Source: Nectonema munidae
Lineage: Eukaryota; Nematomorpha; Nectonematoida; Nectonematidae
Assembly: GCA_030549495.1 (NCBI GenBank)
Contig: JAUIRK010000370.1
Coordinates: 124,001-188,000 of the forward strand
Reading direction: 5' to 3'
DNA length: 64,000 nucleotides
A program made the translations under genes and the position numbers. Positions 1 to 11,879 of the stretch are shown here, piece after piece. The notes under the pieces are model-generated. The model saw nothing but the letters and a program-made list of their open reading frames with translations. It ran no database searches and was not told the origin of the DNA. How positions within the stretch are numbered: position 1 is the stretch's first letter; every line of letters begins with the position of its first letter.

Positions 1-59
1 AAATGCCTTCATTATATATATATTTGATAAAAATAATTTAAATAAAGCTTTTATTACAA

Positions 60-1200
60 AATACTCAAATTTATAGCACATTTATATTTAGTTTCGTTTT
101 AATCAAGATTGCTTTGAAAAGTCGCTAATGTTTCTACACTTTTTCCTTCAAATTTTATTAATAAAACGAACAACGAGGTAACTGACTTAATTTTATTCTT
201 GAAATTTATTTGTTATACCTTTTTATATTGTGGATAGTGGTAAGTGTTCGGTTTGTCTGTAATTAAGATTGGCGTTAACCCATTAGGTACAGCTGTACTC
301 ATTTAAGTATCAATTTATACCAAAAGGACAAAATTTAAAGTCACGACTCCATACCTTTAGATTCCTAGACTGAAGTCCTAAATATATTTTCAAACAATCC
401 ACTCTACTAACTGAACATATGCGTAGGTAGCAATAATAAGATAAAGGTACCATAGAGTGTTTTCATCGAGAAGGCATAATTGCGTCGCTTGTATCGAACT
501 ATGAGGAAAGCAGGTTTGATGGAGGATCGAACCGAAGACCTTGAGTTATCGGATCCAGCATCTAACCAACCCTACTCACGCCCCTAGGTAGAATAACGGA
601 AATACATTCTAATACTTGGATATCTTTTTTCGTTATAGAAATTGTATTTATCTCATCATGAAAAAGAAAGGAAAAATATTGGGTCGCTTTCGACTGTTAA
701 ATAAATAAAAATTGCTTTTGATAAAACAAGAAATATCAAACCATGATACAGAAGAGCCAAAAAAAGTCAGCCAATGTCAGAGCCACAATCGTCTCTACCA
801 TGTTGTAATGCTACAGTCAGACCTCGTTTATCCGACACTGATTTGTGAGATTGTTTATCCGACGGATTGTGGTGAATTTATCGGATTAACCAATCATCTA
901 TAAATAGACTTTAAAGTTTCAGAAGAATCAATAGTCTAGGATAAAATGTGCTATAAAAATACACGAAGAAATACACTGTAAAAGTATCTCATATATATTT
1001 CCCTTGATGAAGACAGTTTTGGTGTCCGAGTGAATGTCAGAATAGAGGGAGAGAAAAATATTGAAAAAAATAGTCAATATTGTAACGGATAGTGAGGTTT
1101 TCGGATAATTGTGTGTTGCATAAACGATGTCTAACGCCAATGAGTCGTCTAATACAAACCATACTAATACAGTCTTCAAAAAGCGTCGTTCACGATGAGT
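60..1200 (+). repeat. Dispersed repeat family A, copy 1 (Tigger-like ends)
   Basis: Several stretches match the copy at 5270-6250: 'atcaagattgctttgaa' near 105, 'cctaaatatattttcaa' near 378, and a module at 810-900 with 'cagtcagacctcgtttatc' and 'ttatccgac'. The same module appears inverted near 37,690-37,790. The terminal motif resembles Tigger/pogo-type transposon ends. No intact coding frame is visible; short open frames at 928-1768 look like chance. The copy is interrupted by a SINE. Homology is judged by eye, so the borders are approximate. Confidence 0.5.
445..595 (-). repeat. tRNA-derived SINE (minus orientation)
   Basis: Read on the minus strand this holds an A-box-like GGTTGGTTAGATGCTGG, then GATAACTCAAGGTCTTC and a good pol III B box, GGTTCGATCC. 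A non-tRNA body follows (CTTTCCTCATAGTTCGATAC...). The same body follows a degraded head at 11,715-11,868, so this is a repeated element and not a single tRNA gene. It does not fold as an intact tRNA by inspection. Confidence 0.65.
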
Positions 1201-1816
1201 GACATAAGGCAATATCAATAAACAGTTCATATAAAGTCACTCTCACACACTACTTCATAGCGAGGGATTAGACACGCAGTAAAATAGAAAACGGGAACAC
1301 ATAAGCGAAAATAAAAAAATACACTTAATGATAAAACTCTCTCTGTTTGGGCGTTTATTAAAAATTTTGTTTACTTTTACGATGTCTATAAACCCCGCGA
1401 TAAATTTTACATTTCCGCGAGAACCCCATTCCCCGGTGTTTAAAAAAGGCGTCGAAGTATATTCCTTAGTTGACACAGAGGTTTCACGGTAAGACTCGGT
1501 TATAGTGAAACTCACTTTGTACGAACTTAATCCTAGTTCCTACATACATTCGCTCTAGCCCGATTCCACTATATATACAACGGCACGAATAAGTATTGGA
1601 CACATGCAGAATATTTGTGTAATTATCATCATACTGTATTATATAAAACAAAATGTACATGTTCAAGTGTTGTATAATCATAAGTTGATCGTTGATGACA
1701 AAATTACAAATTGGTCTGCGCAAGAGCTTACTAACTTTTCTTATGCATGCAATACTTATGTGTTTCAATGAATATACTCAAAATGAAAGAAAAGAGCATG
1801 AAAATGCGCTGACTAC

Positions 1817-4786
1817 TTTGAATTAACTGACTTTTTAAGAGGAGAGACAGCTTTAGCATTTGCATCATTCAGCGCCATTTTGCCATGCGTAGAACTATTT
1901 GATTCGCCAATAACTGATTCTTCCTTCAGAAATAAAAAAAGAGAGTATATAAACTTTTTTAAACGCATAAAAAAGCGCACATCAAATGAGTCGTATTCAT
2001 CCCATTCACTGTCCCATGATTGATGGCAAACTCCATTGTTTGCAACATCCGATCCAGAATGAAAGTTTTCATAGAGATAATCTTGTTGAGCTGGAGGCGA
2101 AGGAACTGAGGATGAAGAAACCTTTAATAAATAAACAAGAAAAGATATCAAAAAAACAACATCAAACGCGTAAATTAAATGTATATACAGAGAATTCCTT
2201 CAAAAAATGTTGACACGGTTAGCGTATAAAATTTTGGTTATACTTTCGAAGCAGCTTGCCCCATGAGTAGGCAGGCTTCCAGTTATGGCTAGAAAAAGTT
2301 TGAAAATTCTTCTCACTCTGAGTAATTTAGTTCTTAATTACACACTCAAAAACCGAGTACATGTTTCTTCAATTTTGGAATTGGGGTTATTTTTCTCTAC
2401 TCACTGATTTTTATATCATGAAAACATGAAATGCCATTGCTCCAATTGCTAATAACGTTGATGCAGAGAATGAAGATAAACTCTTGTTATTCTAGAGTGT
2501 TTCAAAAGGCGAGCGTCTCGAATAGCCTATGATAGCGAATCTCTAAACCTAACTTCCCGTGGTAGAGTTGTTTAAACCAAATGATCCAGAGACGAAAAGC
2601 GAAAATCGGCGCTTCCTATAGCTTCGGCTAGAACAAGCTCGTTAGTTCTGACAACAGTTGTTCTAGGAGGAAACAACTCTCACTCCAAATTTCTACTGCC
2701 TTGTGGGTAAAGTTCTTGGGGAATAAAGGATAAAAGTTTCCAATCCTGCAAACAAAATGGTTGGCGTCAGTAAGGGTAAACCGGCCGTTAAAACTCGCTC
2801 CAATTTACTAATGCCATGAATTCAACAAACAAAAGGCGGGGTACAGCCCTAAATACTCTGTGGACGTGCTGAGCTGCCTAAGTTTAGAAGGATGGAGATT
2901 TGCCGATGTGAGTACAAATTAGGAGTCTATTAGAGGGAAAAATGAGGTTTGCTTGATGGAATGTAGGCGCGATGACTGTTAAAGGTAATGAATTAGCAGA
3001 GAATATTGACATAATGCGCCTCCAAGAAACAAAGTGGAGACAAAAGTAAGATCAACCGAAGGAAACTCAAGAGAGTTTGACATTAAGGTTGGCCTACATC
3101 AAGGTTCTGCTCTGGGTCCACTTCTGTTTGCAATCGCTGTGGATGTCTTAGAAGAACACTTAAAACAGAACATCTTTGGGAGTTATTGTTCGCTGATGAT
3201 TTTGCTATTGTGACAGAAAGTAATGACGAGTTACAACAAAGATTAGTGATTTGGCAAAAGAGTCTAGAAAAATTTGGATTTAAAATGAGTGCAAATAAGA
3301 GAGAAGTTATTGTGTGCAGCAAGCAAGAAAAATAAAGGATAAGCATCAAGGACGCGCATGGAAATAAGTGCGACCAAGTGAACACTCTACTCTTAAATAC
3401 CTTGTTTCAGTAGCTAACTTTACGGAGGTTGTGAAAAAGATGTTAAGGCGAGGATTAGTGCTGTTTAGGCAAAATGAAAGGAAGCCAACCCAGTGTTGAA
3501 GGAAAAGAAATTGCCAATAAAGCTGAAAGCAAAGATTATTACCACAATTGTAAGACTAATTATGACATATGGCTCTGAATGCTGGGGTCTGAAAAGGAAG
3601 GATGAGAAAAAACTGACAAGAGAGATGAAAATGCTAAGAATGATATTAGGAATAACTTTAAAAGATAAAATAAAGAACGAAGAAATAAGAATAAAGCTAT
3701 CAAAAACTCAATTACCACCAGTGAAGCATATTGGAAATTGGATATGACGCTATAGACACGCAGTTGGTGTAACTGATATGCTATTCCTTCTGAGTACAAA
3801 ATGACATATGAAGGTGAGGATTTTCTTCTTTACGATGATGGACCAAGTGAACAGCATATACTTGTATTTTTCAAATATACAAACATCAGCCTACTAGGGA
3901 AGTAAAATGATTGGTTTTGAGATTGAAATTTTAAAATTGTACCTGAGGTATTTTATCAGCTGTACACTTTTCATTGTTTAACCGGTTATCGACCACCGTT
4001 GACGTATGCCGACTTTACAAAAATAAAATCGTCTGCTTTTATTAATGCTTTTTAATACAAATCTTTTGCTTCGTCTGATTATTCTGGTCGTTAACGGGTA
4101 AAAACAAGACAAAACATCCAAAAATACGATGAGATAAAAATTTCCAAAAAAATAAACCAAAATACAAAATAGTCAAAATTATCTATCGCACCAGTTATTA
4201 AATATTGTCAATATTTTCTTTATATTAAAAAGCGTTTTAATTAAAAAATATTAAACATTTAAAAAATTTAATTTATTGATATAGTATTTTTTTAAATATA
4301 AAGGGTATCATCACAAATTTTTATCATAATGTCAACAAGAAAATCCATTATAATTGTAAATAGTTTTTTTTTTGAAATTTTCGTAGTGTTTTGTCGTGAT
4401 TAGTCAGCACGATCTGAAGTACAACTCTTCTCTTATAAAGGTAAACTAGACTTAATTGAACTATACTGATATACTCAAAAAGTAGGAGGGGTGGGGCAAT
4501 CGCTCTTTAAATCTGGCACTGGGTTAGTTAGTAGTACACACTTTTAACAGGGCAATTATATTAGGTCCTTACAATTTGCAAATAGGAAGCTGGAACCAAG
4601 CCAACTTTGCCTTCATTACTCGCCTCCCACCATCCATCACCAACATCCTGAAAAGAAAACGCCATTTTTAGCAAGTAAAGAAAGACGTGCTTAAGAGCTT
4701 ACTTGCCGAATTATTTTCAATTTTTGTCCGAAAGAAAAGTCCACTTCGCTTCGATTTTCACCTTTAAAATCGTAAATAGCTTGAGC
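1817..4786 (-). CDS. Sorting nexin 9/SH3PX1-like protein, SH3 domain and acidic linker (partial)
   Basis: Four exons are visible on the minus strand: 4786-4703, 4647-4573, 2121-1981 and 1923-1817. All have GT-AG borders; the first three junctions are phase 0 and the last exon ends in phase 2. Exons 1-2 encode a complete SH3 domain, from AQAIYDFKGENRSEVDF through DVGDGWWEASNEGKVGL to VPASYLQI. The ALYDF-like start, the WW pair and the final P-x-x-Y are canonical, and DVGxGWWE is the form typical of SNX9/SH3PX1. Exon 3 holds the serine/proline-rich and acidic linker (CHQSWDSEWDEYDS), matching the tryptophan/aspartate linker by which SNX9 proteins bind clathrin and AP-2 (family knowledge). Exon 4 is polar and ends in KKSVNS. 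The PX and BAR domains that bind phosphoinositides and curve membrane should lie beyond position 1, and the start codon upstream of 4786 was not found. SNX9-type proteins act with dynamin in endocytosis. Exons 3-4 are supported by phase, position and composition only. An RTE-like retrotransposon sits in intron 2122-4572. Confidence 0.75.
2495..3830 (+). mobile_element. RTE-like non-LTR retrotransposon, internally deleted
   Basis: At 2942-3045 a decayed endonuclease start can be read (WNVGAMTVKGNELAENID, then LQETKW), matching the WNVGTM...QETKW opening of RTE-type apurinic endonucleases. From about 3080 the reverse transcriptase end follows: GLHQGSALGPLLFAIAVDVL, the catalytic FADDFAIVTES, then LPIKLKAKIITTIVR, MTYGSECWGLKRKDEKKL and MLRMILGITLKDKIKNEE, typical of the RTE C-terminal region. 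Most of the endonuclease and the front of the polymerase are missing, with an abrupt junction near 3045-3080. At least two frameshifts and several stops separate the surviving pieces. It lies inside an intron of the sorting-nexin gene, in the opposite orientation. It is dead. Clade assignment is from remembered motifs. Confidence 0.8.
3978..4100 (-). mobile_element. TTAA-flanked MITE (piggyBac-like), copy 1
   Basis: Ends read TTAACCGGTTATCGACCA on the left and TGGTCGTTAACGGGTAA on the right. The interior matches the copies at 20,666, 44,423 and 61,708 in inverse orientation (GTCGACTTTACAAAAATAAAATC...AGACGATATC). TTAA target sites with CCC-starting inverted ends are the hallmark of piggyBac-type elements. 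No coding capacity. Confidence 0.65.
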
Positions 4787-4849
4787 CTGTGTTGAAAAAA
4801 ATATGATGTAATAATGGAGTCATTCTAAAATTCACACCACAGCATACTC

Positions 4850-5260
4850 CCTAATTGGACACAAATCATTAGAAATTGTAGAATTTGGGGACGATTCCCG
4901 CCCCCGTGTGATTTTAAATTTTACTTCACTTGTTTTAACGCTAAGTCTTAAAATGAATATATAAAATATATATTTTTTCCTTAATTTCCACTTCATTGAT
5001 AAAATAATGCAAAGTTGAGTTATATTTAATCAGAGGCAGTAATGTAGCTAATAATTTGAACATGAGCCCATTTTAAGCGCGCAAATATTTTTTATAGGAC
5101 ATAACTATATATTCTCTATAATTTAAGGCTTAAAAGATTTATCCCCAATGATTACTCTAACTAAAAGAGTTGAATTAATCTAATAGAATACATAGGTTAG
5201 GAAAAATTGCCTTATTATATATTTGCTAAATATTATTAAAACAATGAAGTCTTTTATTCC
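4850..5260. other. AT-rich stretch without recognised feature
   Basis: Upstream of the SH3 exons. No open frame, repeat match or first exon of the sorting-nexin gene could be recognised here, though a short 5' exon cannot be excluded. Confidence 0.4.
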
Positions 5261-5269
5261 AGAAATCAA

Positions 5270-6250
5270 ATATATCTTTTTATTTAATGTTTTAGTTTTT
5301 TTTATATCAAGATTGCTTTGAATGGTTGGCATTGTTTTCACACTTTGCTTAAAATTTTTGTTAAAACTTTTAACAAATTATTTCATGTTTGAATAATTTA
5401 TAGAGTATACTTTAGGGAATGGAATAGCTAATAAATTTAAGGTTTGTAGAAAATTATTATCTTCAAAAAATTTGGAGGATAATTCCCAATTTTAATCCTT
5501 GTTTAGGACAGTGTCTTGTGGTCAGAAAAAAGTCTTTCCTTTTCATTTAAAATTCGTTGGACACTATGATGAAATGAGCTCAAGAACACAACGTTTTTAT
5601 TTTTCTAATTTGTTATAATTCTATTTAAAGGCCTAAATTTAAATTCACAGCTTCATACCAGTCAATTCATAGACCCAATTCCTAAATATATTTTCAATTT
5701 ACTTTACTAACGTGAATATATGTCCAGGTAGAATATGAAGATCATATAATATGATTCTTTGTTTTTCTGTTTTACTAATCTAGTATCTAGTTTGGTAACA
5801 TCTCGTTGCTAAAAATTTTAAAATGTAATTTTAAGCAACAATGCCTCTCAGTACAGAGTAATCAATCCACTTAACCAATTCGCTTGTTGACAATTAGTGA
5901 GATGAGAGGCTGATGAAAATCTTTTAGCTCCTAATCGATATTGATTATAACGGGGTTGCAGAATAATCTACTGTCGGATAAATAAGGTCTGACTGTATTA
6001 CCAATGAGTCCTATAATACAACCATTTTCATATTGTCTTTAGAAGACAAAACATGTTTAACCTTCGTACACCAAATATAGAATCGTCTTAATCAAAAATT
6101 CTCTTCTCCAGAGATTTACAAGAGATCATTTTTAGAGTCATGGACCTTCAATTGGTTAGAGTATAGCATGTCTAGCGATAGAAAACGCAACTGTGACCAT
6201 CGGTTTCAATAACTGGTAAATGGCAATAAGGAGAGATAAAGGCTTAATTA
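5270..6250 (+). repeat. Dispersed repeat family A, copy 2
   Basis: Shares 'atcaagattgctttgaa' and 'cctaaatatattttcaa' with copy 1. A long series of matches ('ttaagcaacaatgcctc', 'caattagtgagatgagag', 'tgtcggataaataaggt') appears inverted in copy 3 at 37,400-38,600. The module at 5970-6000 (GTCGGATAAATAAGGTCTGAC) is the Tigger-like terminal motif. Non-coding by inspection. Confidence 0.6.
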
Positions 6251-6299
6251 CATCCGATGAGCAGTGATCTATAATTTATGAATGACTTTGTTCTCTTGG

Positions 6300-6720
6300 T
6301 GAGCTTGAAGAGTGGTTCACATACTTTGTAAAAATTTTCGCGTGGTGGTCACTTTTTAATTTTTTAATGGCTCAGGGTTTCATTAAAAAGACAAATCAAC
6401 ATGAACTAAAAAAATTGACACAATTGTTTATTCTAAGTGTCTGAATAATACAATCAATGTCAATGGGATGGATGGATCTGCTGTCTAAACCTGTTAGTTT
6501 ATGTTTGGCTCTGTTTGGTCAATGTAACTTTCACATCATTACTCACTTCCCATCTGTTTCGAGATTTGGTTTCAATGGCAAGTAACATGAAAAACGCTTG
6601 TCCAAGCTAATATGTAGTGTCAAATCGAATCAGAACTTTCAGAGCCATCTTTGCAACATCTGCATAGGACTGTCCCATTTCAATCCAAAAATCGCACTAA
6701 GACATCTCACAAAAAACATG
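6300..6720 (-). mobile_element. hAT transposase C-terminal fragment
   Basis: On the minus strand a decayed reading contains LLAIETKSRNRWEVSNDVKV followed by TLTKQSQT and, after a stop, IHPSH. This matches the C-terminal end of hAT transposases of the FAM200/GTF2IRD2 type (KTKxRNRL...DV...AL...P...QxHPSH, family knowledge). Stops interrupt it, and only the last 80 or so residues of the usual 600 remain. The adjacent 'gagtggttcacatactttg' near 6311 looks like a hAT terminal sequence. Dead relic. Confidence 0.6.
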
Positions 6721-7115
6721 TGTACACCTCCTCAATAAAGTGTTCCTGAATTGAGAAGTCTTCTGACTCTGAGGTAAGATTACTAATAGAGATTATAAAT
6801 GGTGTTTTGATAAATTAATTGTATTCTTCAATTTTTTGTAAGTTAGGAAAATAAAGAGAAATTTCTTGTCTAGGATATCGAGCAAAATTTTTTTTGTCTA
6901 AAAATGCCATAATTCCAGCCTCATTTCAAAAATTGTCAATTTTTTATAACAATGGAGTACTGTGATCTCTTTTCCTTAAAGAGCAAGGTTAAGGGAATTC
7001 ATAGATTTAAATATTTTCACTAAAAATGATGGGAATATACGAAAAAGGACATCAGATTCTACATGCATGTCTAGTTTGCTTTGCAGAAAGTGCTGGATTT
7101 CTTTCCATAGTATCG

Positions 7116-7684
7116 CTACGAAACTTTTCGTTTGGAAAGACACCTCCCGTTTGAATACAGAAAGAGTGTTTCAAATTCGGAATCATTTTCTTTGCATAAC
7201 TCTGAAAACAAACAAGAGCTTCAATTAAAAACGATTTAATTATCAAAGCTTAGCGATGAACAGCAAAGTGGGTACCAATTAAATCTTGAGATCTTTGCTT
7301 AATCAGAATCTGAAAACTAGAAGAACAAATAATTGCTAGACCACGGTCATTGCAAACTTGAAGTACTTGTTCTAACTTAATACCATGTGATGTAAAAATT
7401 GGCCAACTTGTCAAATATTTCCATTGCAGTTGTTCTACTGCTAAGAGTTTCATGGAACTAAAATTTGTCTACCAGGTGCTTATCATAAACATAGTGTACG
7501 TAAACGCAAGCCTGAGTTGTTTGCAGGATCCGTCGTTTAATGAAGCTAAATTGCAAACAAAGTTGAAAATCTTTAGCACCGAGGACTCGAGTTTTAAATT
7601 ATTTTTTTCGTATAAACATTGCAAGGTGTCTAGTAGACTAGATCCCTTAAGACTACATTCACTCATATAAAACTCTCCAACCAT
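7116..7684 (-). CDS. Unrecognised three-exon gene, possibly its 3' end
   Basis: Exons 7684-7506, 7457-7276 and 7201-7116 join in matching phases (2 then 1) through introns of 48 and 74 bp, giving 148 codons and a TAG at 7116-7118. The joined reading includes ECSLKGSSLLDTLQCLYEKN, LKLLAVEQLQWKYL-type helical text (actual start KLLAVEQLQWKYLTSWPIF), TSHGIKLEQVLQVCNDRG, LAIICSSSFQILIKQRSQ and DLIELCKENDSEFETLFLY, ending in SKRKVS. No single frame is open across all three, so the agreement of splice sites and phases is strong support for a real gene. The composition suggests an all-helical, armadillo-like fold, but I do not recognise the family. The first donor may lie six bases further on (7500), adding two residues. 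The ATG at 7682-7684 follows an in-frame stop; upstream exons are still possible. A decayed copy of exon 1 lies at 23,438-23,570. Function unknown. Confidence 0.6.
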
Positions 7685-7734
7685 CAGTCATTTGTTTTCA
7701 GTTGTTTTCTCTATCAATCAAATATCCTTTCACC

Positions 7735-8215
7735 AATTCCTGTAGTGTGCCTGATAGCCTACTTCATTTTCAAATGAAAAGCCTATCCCCCCCCCCCGCC
7801 CAACAATTTTGGTTTTTTTTAAACTAGTGTATATGCGATATGCAAATTTAATTAAAATATTTTCACTGGAAGTATAGTTTTTAAATTTCATCAATTTTGT
7901 AAAAAAAAGATAAAGTAGTTTTATAAATTTACATATGCGCTGAATACACTCTATTTTAAAGGATTGCTTGAATATTTGTTCTCCAGTGGTATTTCCAGAC
8001 CAGTGATTTTGAAAATTGAAAAAAAAAATTTCGCCCCCCCCCCCCCCAATAATTTTGAGTATGTACGCCCTTGTTTGAAAACTACTGATAATAATGGCGG
8101 TGTGTTTATTGGACAAAATTGTTTTATAATTAATCTTGAAAATTATAAAAAAAAAGAAGTTCGCCCCCGCCAAAAAATTTTGAGGTTGTGCGCCCCTGTA
8201 AAAATGAGATGTTGC
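7735..8215 (+). repeat. Dispersed repeat family B, copy 1, with poly-C tracts
   Basis: The text 'ttaattaaaatattttcactggaagtatag...atatgcgctgaatacactctat...aaaggattgcttgaatatttg' recurs at 42,075-42,220 on the same strand and at 23,210-23,440 on the opposite strand. The 8085-8175 part recurs near 36,900-36,990 inverted. Two runs of about 11 and 14 C lie at 7787-7797 and 8034-8047, and 'aattttgaggttgtgcgcccctg' looks like an element end. A long open frame here (7730-8248 minus) is low-complexity and not credible. Confidence 0.65.
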
Positions 8216-8219
8216 TAAG

Positions 8220-9330
8220 GGAAATTTTTGAATAAAAACATTTTTCAAAAGGTTTATTGTAATTTATACACAATTTTTAAAGATAATATAAAATAATTAA
8301 AAAAATTAAATGTCCAGAAGTTGTAGAAAAAACAATCAATATATGTTTTATTACATATGTGGAAGTTATGTGATAAGAAAGATGATACGAATAGTTTAGA
8401 CTGCACCTCAAGCTCATACAACAGACTGATATTTTTGATTAGTTGATGTTAGAGGTATAAAAAAGTTAACTGTAATAAATAATAAATCTTAAATGTATTC
8501 TAACCTAAAAGCAAAAGATTTCTAGAGTATCATAATCTCAGTTAAAAGTTTAAAGTCAATAAAGTCAACATTTGAATTCTAATACCACCTATTCTAAAAC
8601 ATGTAAATAGTCTTATTTTATAAAGTTAGTGTAAAAGAAGTCCAGGTTATTAGGTGAACAAAAGTCAATTTTTTATAAGTAATCTAGATTTTGTAAAAAT
8701 TTAAGAAGGTAACAAACAAAAAGAAAGTATCTAACAATTTTGGAATTGCTTTTATACACTGAAGAGTTGACAAACGAACTAAAAAATATATTTCATTTTA
8801 TAATTATTTGAGAGATCATTTTTAATATAGATTAAAATTTTGACTCATCCATTCTGGCACATAAATAAAATAATTGAAAAACGTAATCTTCGAATCTTAC
8901 AATGAAAGATGTATTTGATTTATATTGGAATATCCTATTTTAAGATGCTGAGTGTGTCATAAATAAGAAACATGAAAAAAGAAATATATCTCTTCTCTAA
9001 CACAGCCAATAGACAAGGGAAAGATGCATTCAAGCGATTAAAAAGCCTTTCTCCAAAGAAAACTTTAAAATATTGCATGGTATCTTACAATAATAATATT
9101 AATAATTGTCAAAAGTGATTATAGAATCATTTAAATGTCAATTTGTTTACAAATATAGCGAACTTTTTGAAGTCGTTAGGTCAATTTTTGAAGGACTTAT
9201 AGGTCAACATTTGTTGCCCTTATAATATAACTTATAAGATTAGAAATTATTTATTAATGCATCTCAATTAAGTACCAAAGCTTGACTAAAAGTCAAGCTG
9301 ACTAATAAAGGTATAAATGAACTACATTCA
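8220..9330. other. AT-rich intergenic DNA
   Basis: I see no coding potential, repeat match or RNA gene here. Confidence 0.4.
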
Positions 9331-9336
9331 GCCATT

Positions 9337-10750
9337 TTGAGTATAGTTATGCCAAATTCAAAAGCAGATGAAAAAAGGACAGAAATTTATCGCTCAGTTA
9401 AAACACTTAATGACTTGACTGAAGAACTTCAAAAAAGAGGGCACCATTTAAAAAGAACAGCAACATACTATTATCTTATACCTGCAAATATTGGACATGC
9501 TGCACGCCATGTTAATACAGTACGGGTAAGACTTTGCAAAGCTGAGAATAATTTGAAGACTGTAGTCATTTTACTATGGCAGTGGTGAATTTTAACAAGC
9601 AACTGCTTTTCTCGGAAGAAAACGTTGTTTGGCTTTCGCAAGATGATAAATCTAAGGTAGCTTTAGGTTTATCTGTTTCAAAAAAACAAGATGCTATTTT
9701 GATGCATTTGGAATATAAAATATTACTTCCAGATCATGATTTTCCAATTTGAACTCGTCGTAAACTTATACCTTCAGTGTATGCTCCATGTTTGAAAAAG
9801 AGTGACAACACAATTGGATATTAAAAATGGGATTGAATTAATTCACATGTGCTAGTGAAATACAGTAACTACCCTTAAATAGGACTTAAAATATTAGTCA
9901 ATTCTTCCAAGGCCTATGACTTCCTGATTTTGCGACCAACTCATCTTGTGATACACCAAGTGAAAGCTTATAGAATGAACTTTAATGCTGTACACCTTAT
10001 TTTGATCTAAAATTTAAACAGAAAAAGTAACTTTTGTCCATATTTCAAAATATTTTCTTACACTTTCAGCATCGATAGTGCCAAAAATAAGAGAATTATC
10101 AAAAAATGATTATTGAACTTTTAATCGTTTAGACATCCTAGAAGATATTAAGTGATTTTTTATCATTTCGTTAACAATTTAGTATCTCATTTACCTAAGA
10201 AGGTCGCCCATTTGTAGCGTTAAATGCAGGAAAAGTTTACAATCATAAATTCCTGATATTGGTTTACCTCACACACCTTATATGTGTCGGGATTTTTGAC
10301 TTTTGGGGATTCTGCTGTATATAAATTTTTTTTTAAAAACAAATAAAACTTTATTTGAAACATAATAAAAGTATGGATTATGTGTTTTTTGAAAAAAAAA
10401 TTTTCATCTGTATTTGTTCTTTTATTTTTTAGGTTTTTACCTCCTTTGGTTCCAATTTCTTCAACAAAACAGTGCTTATCAGTGGACATGTTGAATGGGC
10501 ATCTTGGCTCATTATTTCAAGCTCAGAACATGAAAAATCTTGGATTGAGTATACATTTTGATGAGTTTTGCTCCTCTTTGCATTAAATCGATGCTAAAGG
10601 AAAAACTTTGATGGAACGTCATAGTTATGTAAAGTGTTTGAAGTATTTCTGCTCAATTAAAGAGAAAAACAAACATTCATCATTCTGCGTTCCTGAAGAT
10701 TCAATGAATTCAGAAAATGAAAAGTATGAAGAGGACGAAATAGAAGTTTA
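9337..10750 (+). mobile_element. Eroded multi-copy-type element of unassigned class
   Basis: Plus-strand fragments read, in order: ADEKRTEIYRSVKTLNDLTE, LIPANIGHAARHVNTVRVRL, then in other frames VWLSQDDKSKVALGLSVSKK, HLEYKILLPDHDF, RKLIPSVYAPCL, and from about 10,430 FLPPLVPISSTKQCLS with LGSLFQAQNMKNLG. From memory, this order of motifs (RLCKAENN, SQDDKS, LPDHD, KLIPSVYA, FLPP) recurs in many near-identical predicted proteins of invertebrate genomes, which suggests a mobile element; I cannot name the class. The copy is broken in several places and clearly dead. No terminal repeats were recognised. Confidence 0.5.
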
Positions 10751-10759
10751 ACCTGAAAA

Positions 10760-11710
10760 TTCTTTTAATCTCAATATTTTCTTCTATAAAAGAAAAGTTG
10801 TTAGCCTTCTGTTTTTTTTTAAAGTTGATGTCAACTAAAAGTGGGAGGGGATAAGTAAAGTTTACATTGCTTGACAATAGGGGGGATGAGGCAGAAACGT
10901 GAATTGTGAACGACCTCTAATAGTATTCCATCCTTACCTATTGCCCATTCGGTCATATTAAAAGAAACAAATAAAACGCTATCTTTTATTTTTAAAAAAA
11001 ATTAACTATGAAGAACACAAATTCTGACAGAAAGTAATTTCAATATTGAATGGATTATAAACTGGCAATACAAAGTATATATGTTTCGTTTGTAAATGGG
11101 ATAGAAGAGCAAAAGCAGAGCAATTTGGCAGTTGAAAAGTGTCACATCACAGATTTATTTTACTTTCTTAGTCGCATCCAATATATTATATCTTATTTCT
11201 TTATATAAATATATCAAAAATTATATAAATTACTTGTGAAAAATTATTTAAAACAATCAAGTCATAATAAAAATTTTTTATCGAATTCATTTTTTCTCTT
11301 CTGTAAAAAGAATTAAATCATAAAGAATTTTTTCTTTTTCTGCCAGTGAATTAGATTAAAATTATAGACTAGACTAAATTGTTTTGAAAATACTTAAAAT
11401 TGAATGGATTTAAAAATTTGTGATATTTTCTGCATAAGTCACTGTGAAACAATTGATTAATATTTTGGAAATAAAATAATTGTGATAAAATATATGCAAA
11501 ATTATGCTATGAGAATTTTTTTGAAACATTCAAACCTTAAAAAATAAATATGAATAAAAATTATTACATATATTTCCCCCATAAATTTGAGTTGAAGATA
11601 CCTAAGAATCAAATAAAAAATAATTTGTATTTTGATATACTTTTGTAAATTTTTGTTTTTATAATGTTCAAAAGTTTTTAATGTATATCTATTGAATTTA
11701 TATATTGATA
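10760..11710. other. AT-rich intergenic DNA
   Basis: Very AT-rich with frequent stops on both strands; nothing recognised. Confidence 0.4.
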
Positions 11711-11714
11711 TTTG

Positions 11715-11868
11715 TTTAGGGGCTTATAGAGGTTAGATATTGGGTTTCGATAACTCTCTTTATCCCCAATCAAGCCTACTTTCCTCATAGTTCGATACAA
11801 GCGTCGCAATTGTGCCTTCTCAAGGAAAACACATCACGATACTTTAATATTTATCTTTATAAGATAAG
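11715..11868 (+). repeat. tRNA-derived SINE, second copy
   Basis: Matches the minus-strand SINE at 445-595: 'gaggttagatattgggtttcgataactc' is a degraded tRNA head, and 'ctttcctcatagttcgatacaagcg' with 'caattgtgccttctc' is the shared body. The B box is largely lost in this copy. Confidence 0.6.
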
Positions 11869-11879
11869 CTAAAAATAAA

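Noticed and set aside
485-595. Functional tRNA gene
   Set aside because: B box is good but the arms do not pair as a tRNA, and the following body is repeated elsewhere.
1255-1768. Minus-strand open frames as further sorting-nexin exons
   Set aside because: No PX or BAR motif and no consistent splice phases; the region shares blocks with a dispersed repeat.
7730-8248. 172-residue minus-strand open frame
   Set aside because: Low-complexity translation of poly-C/poly-T repeat DNA (family B).
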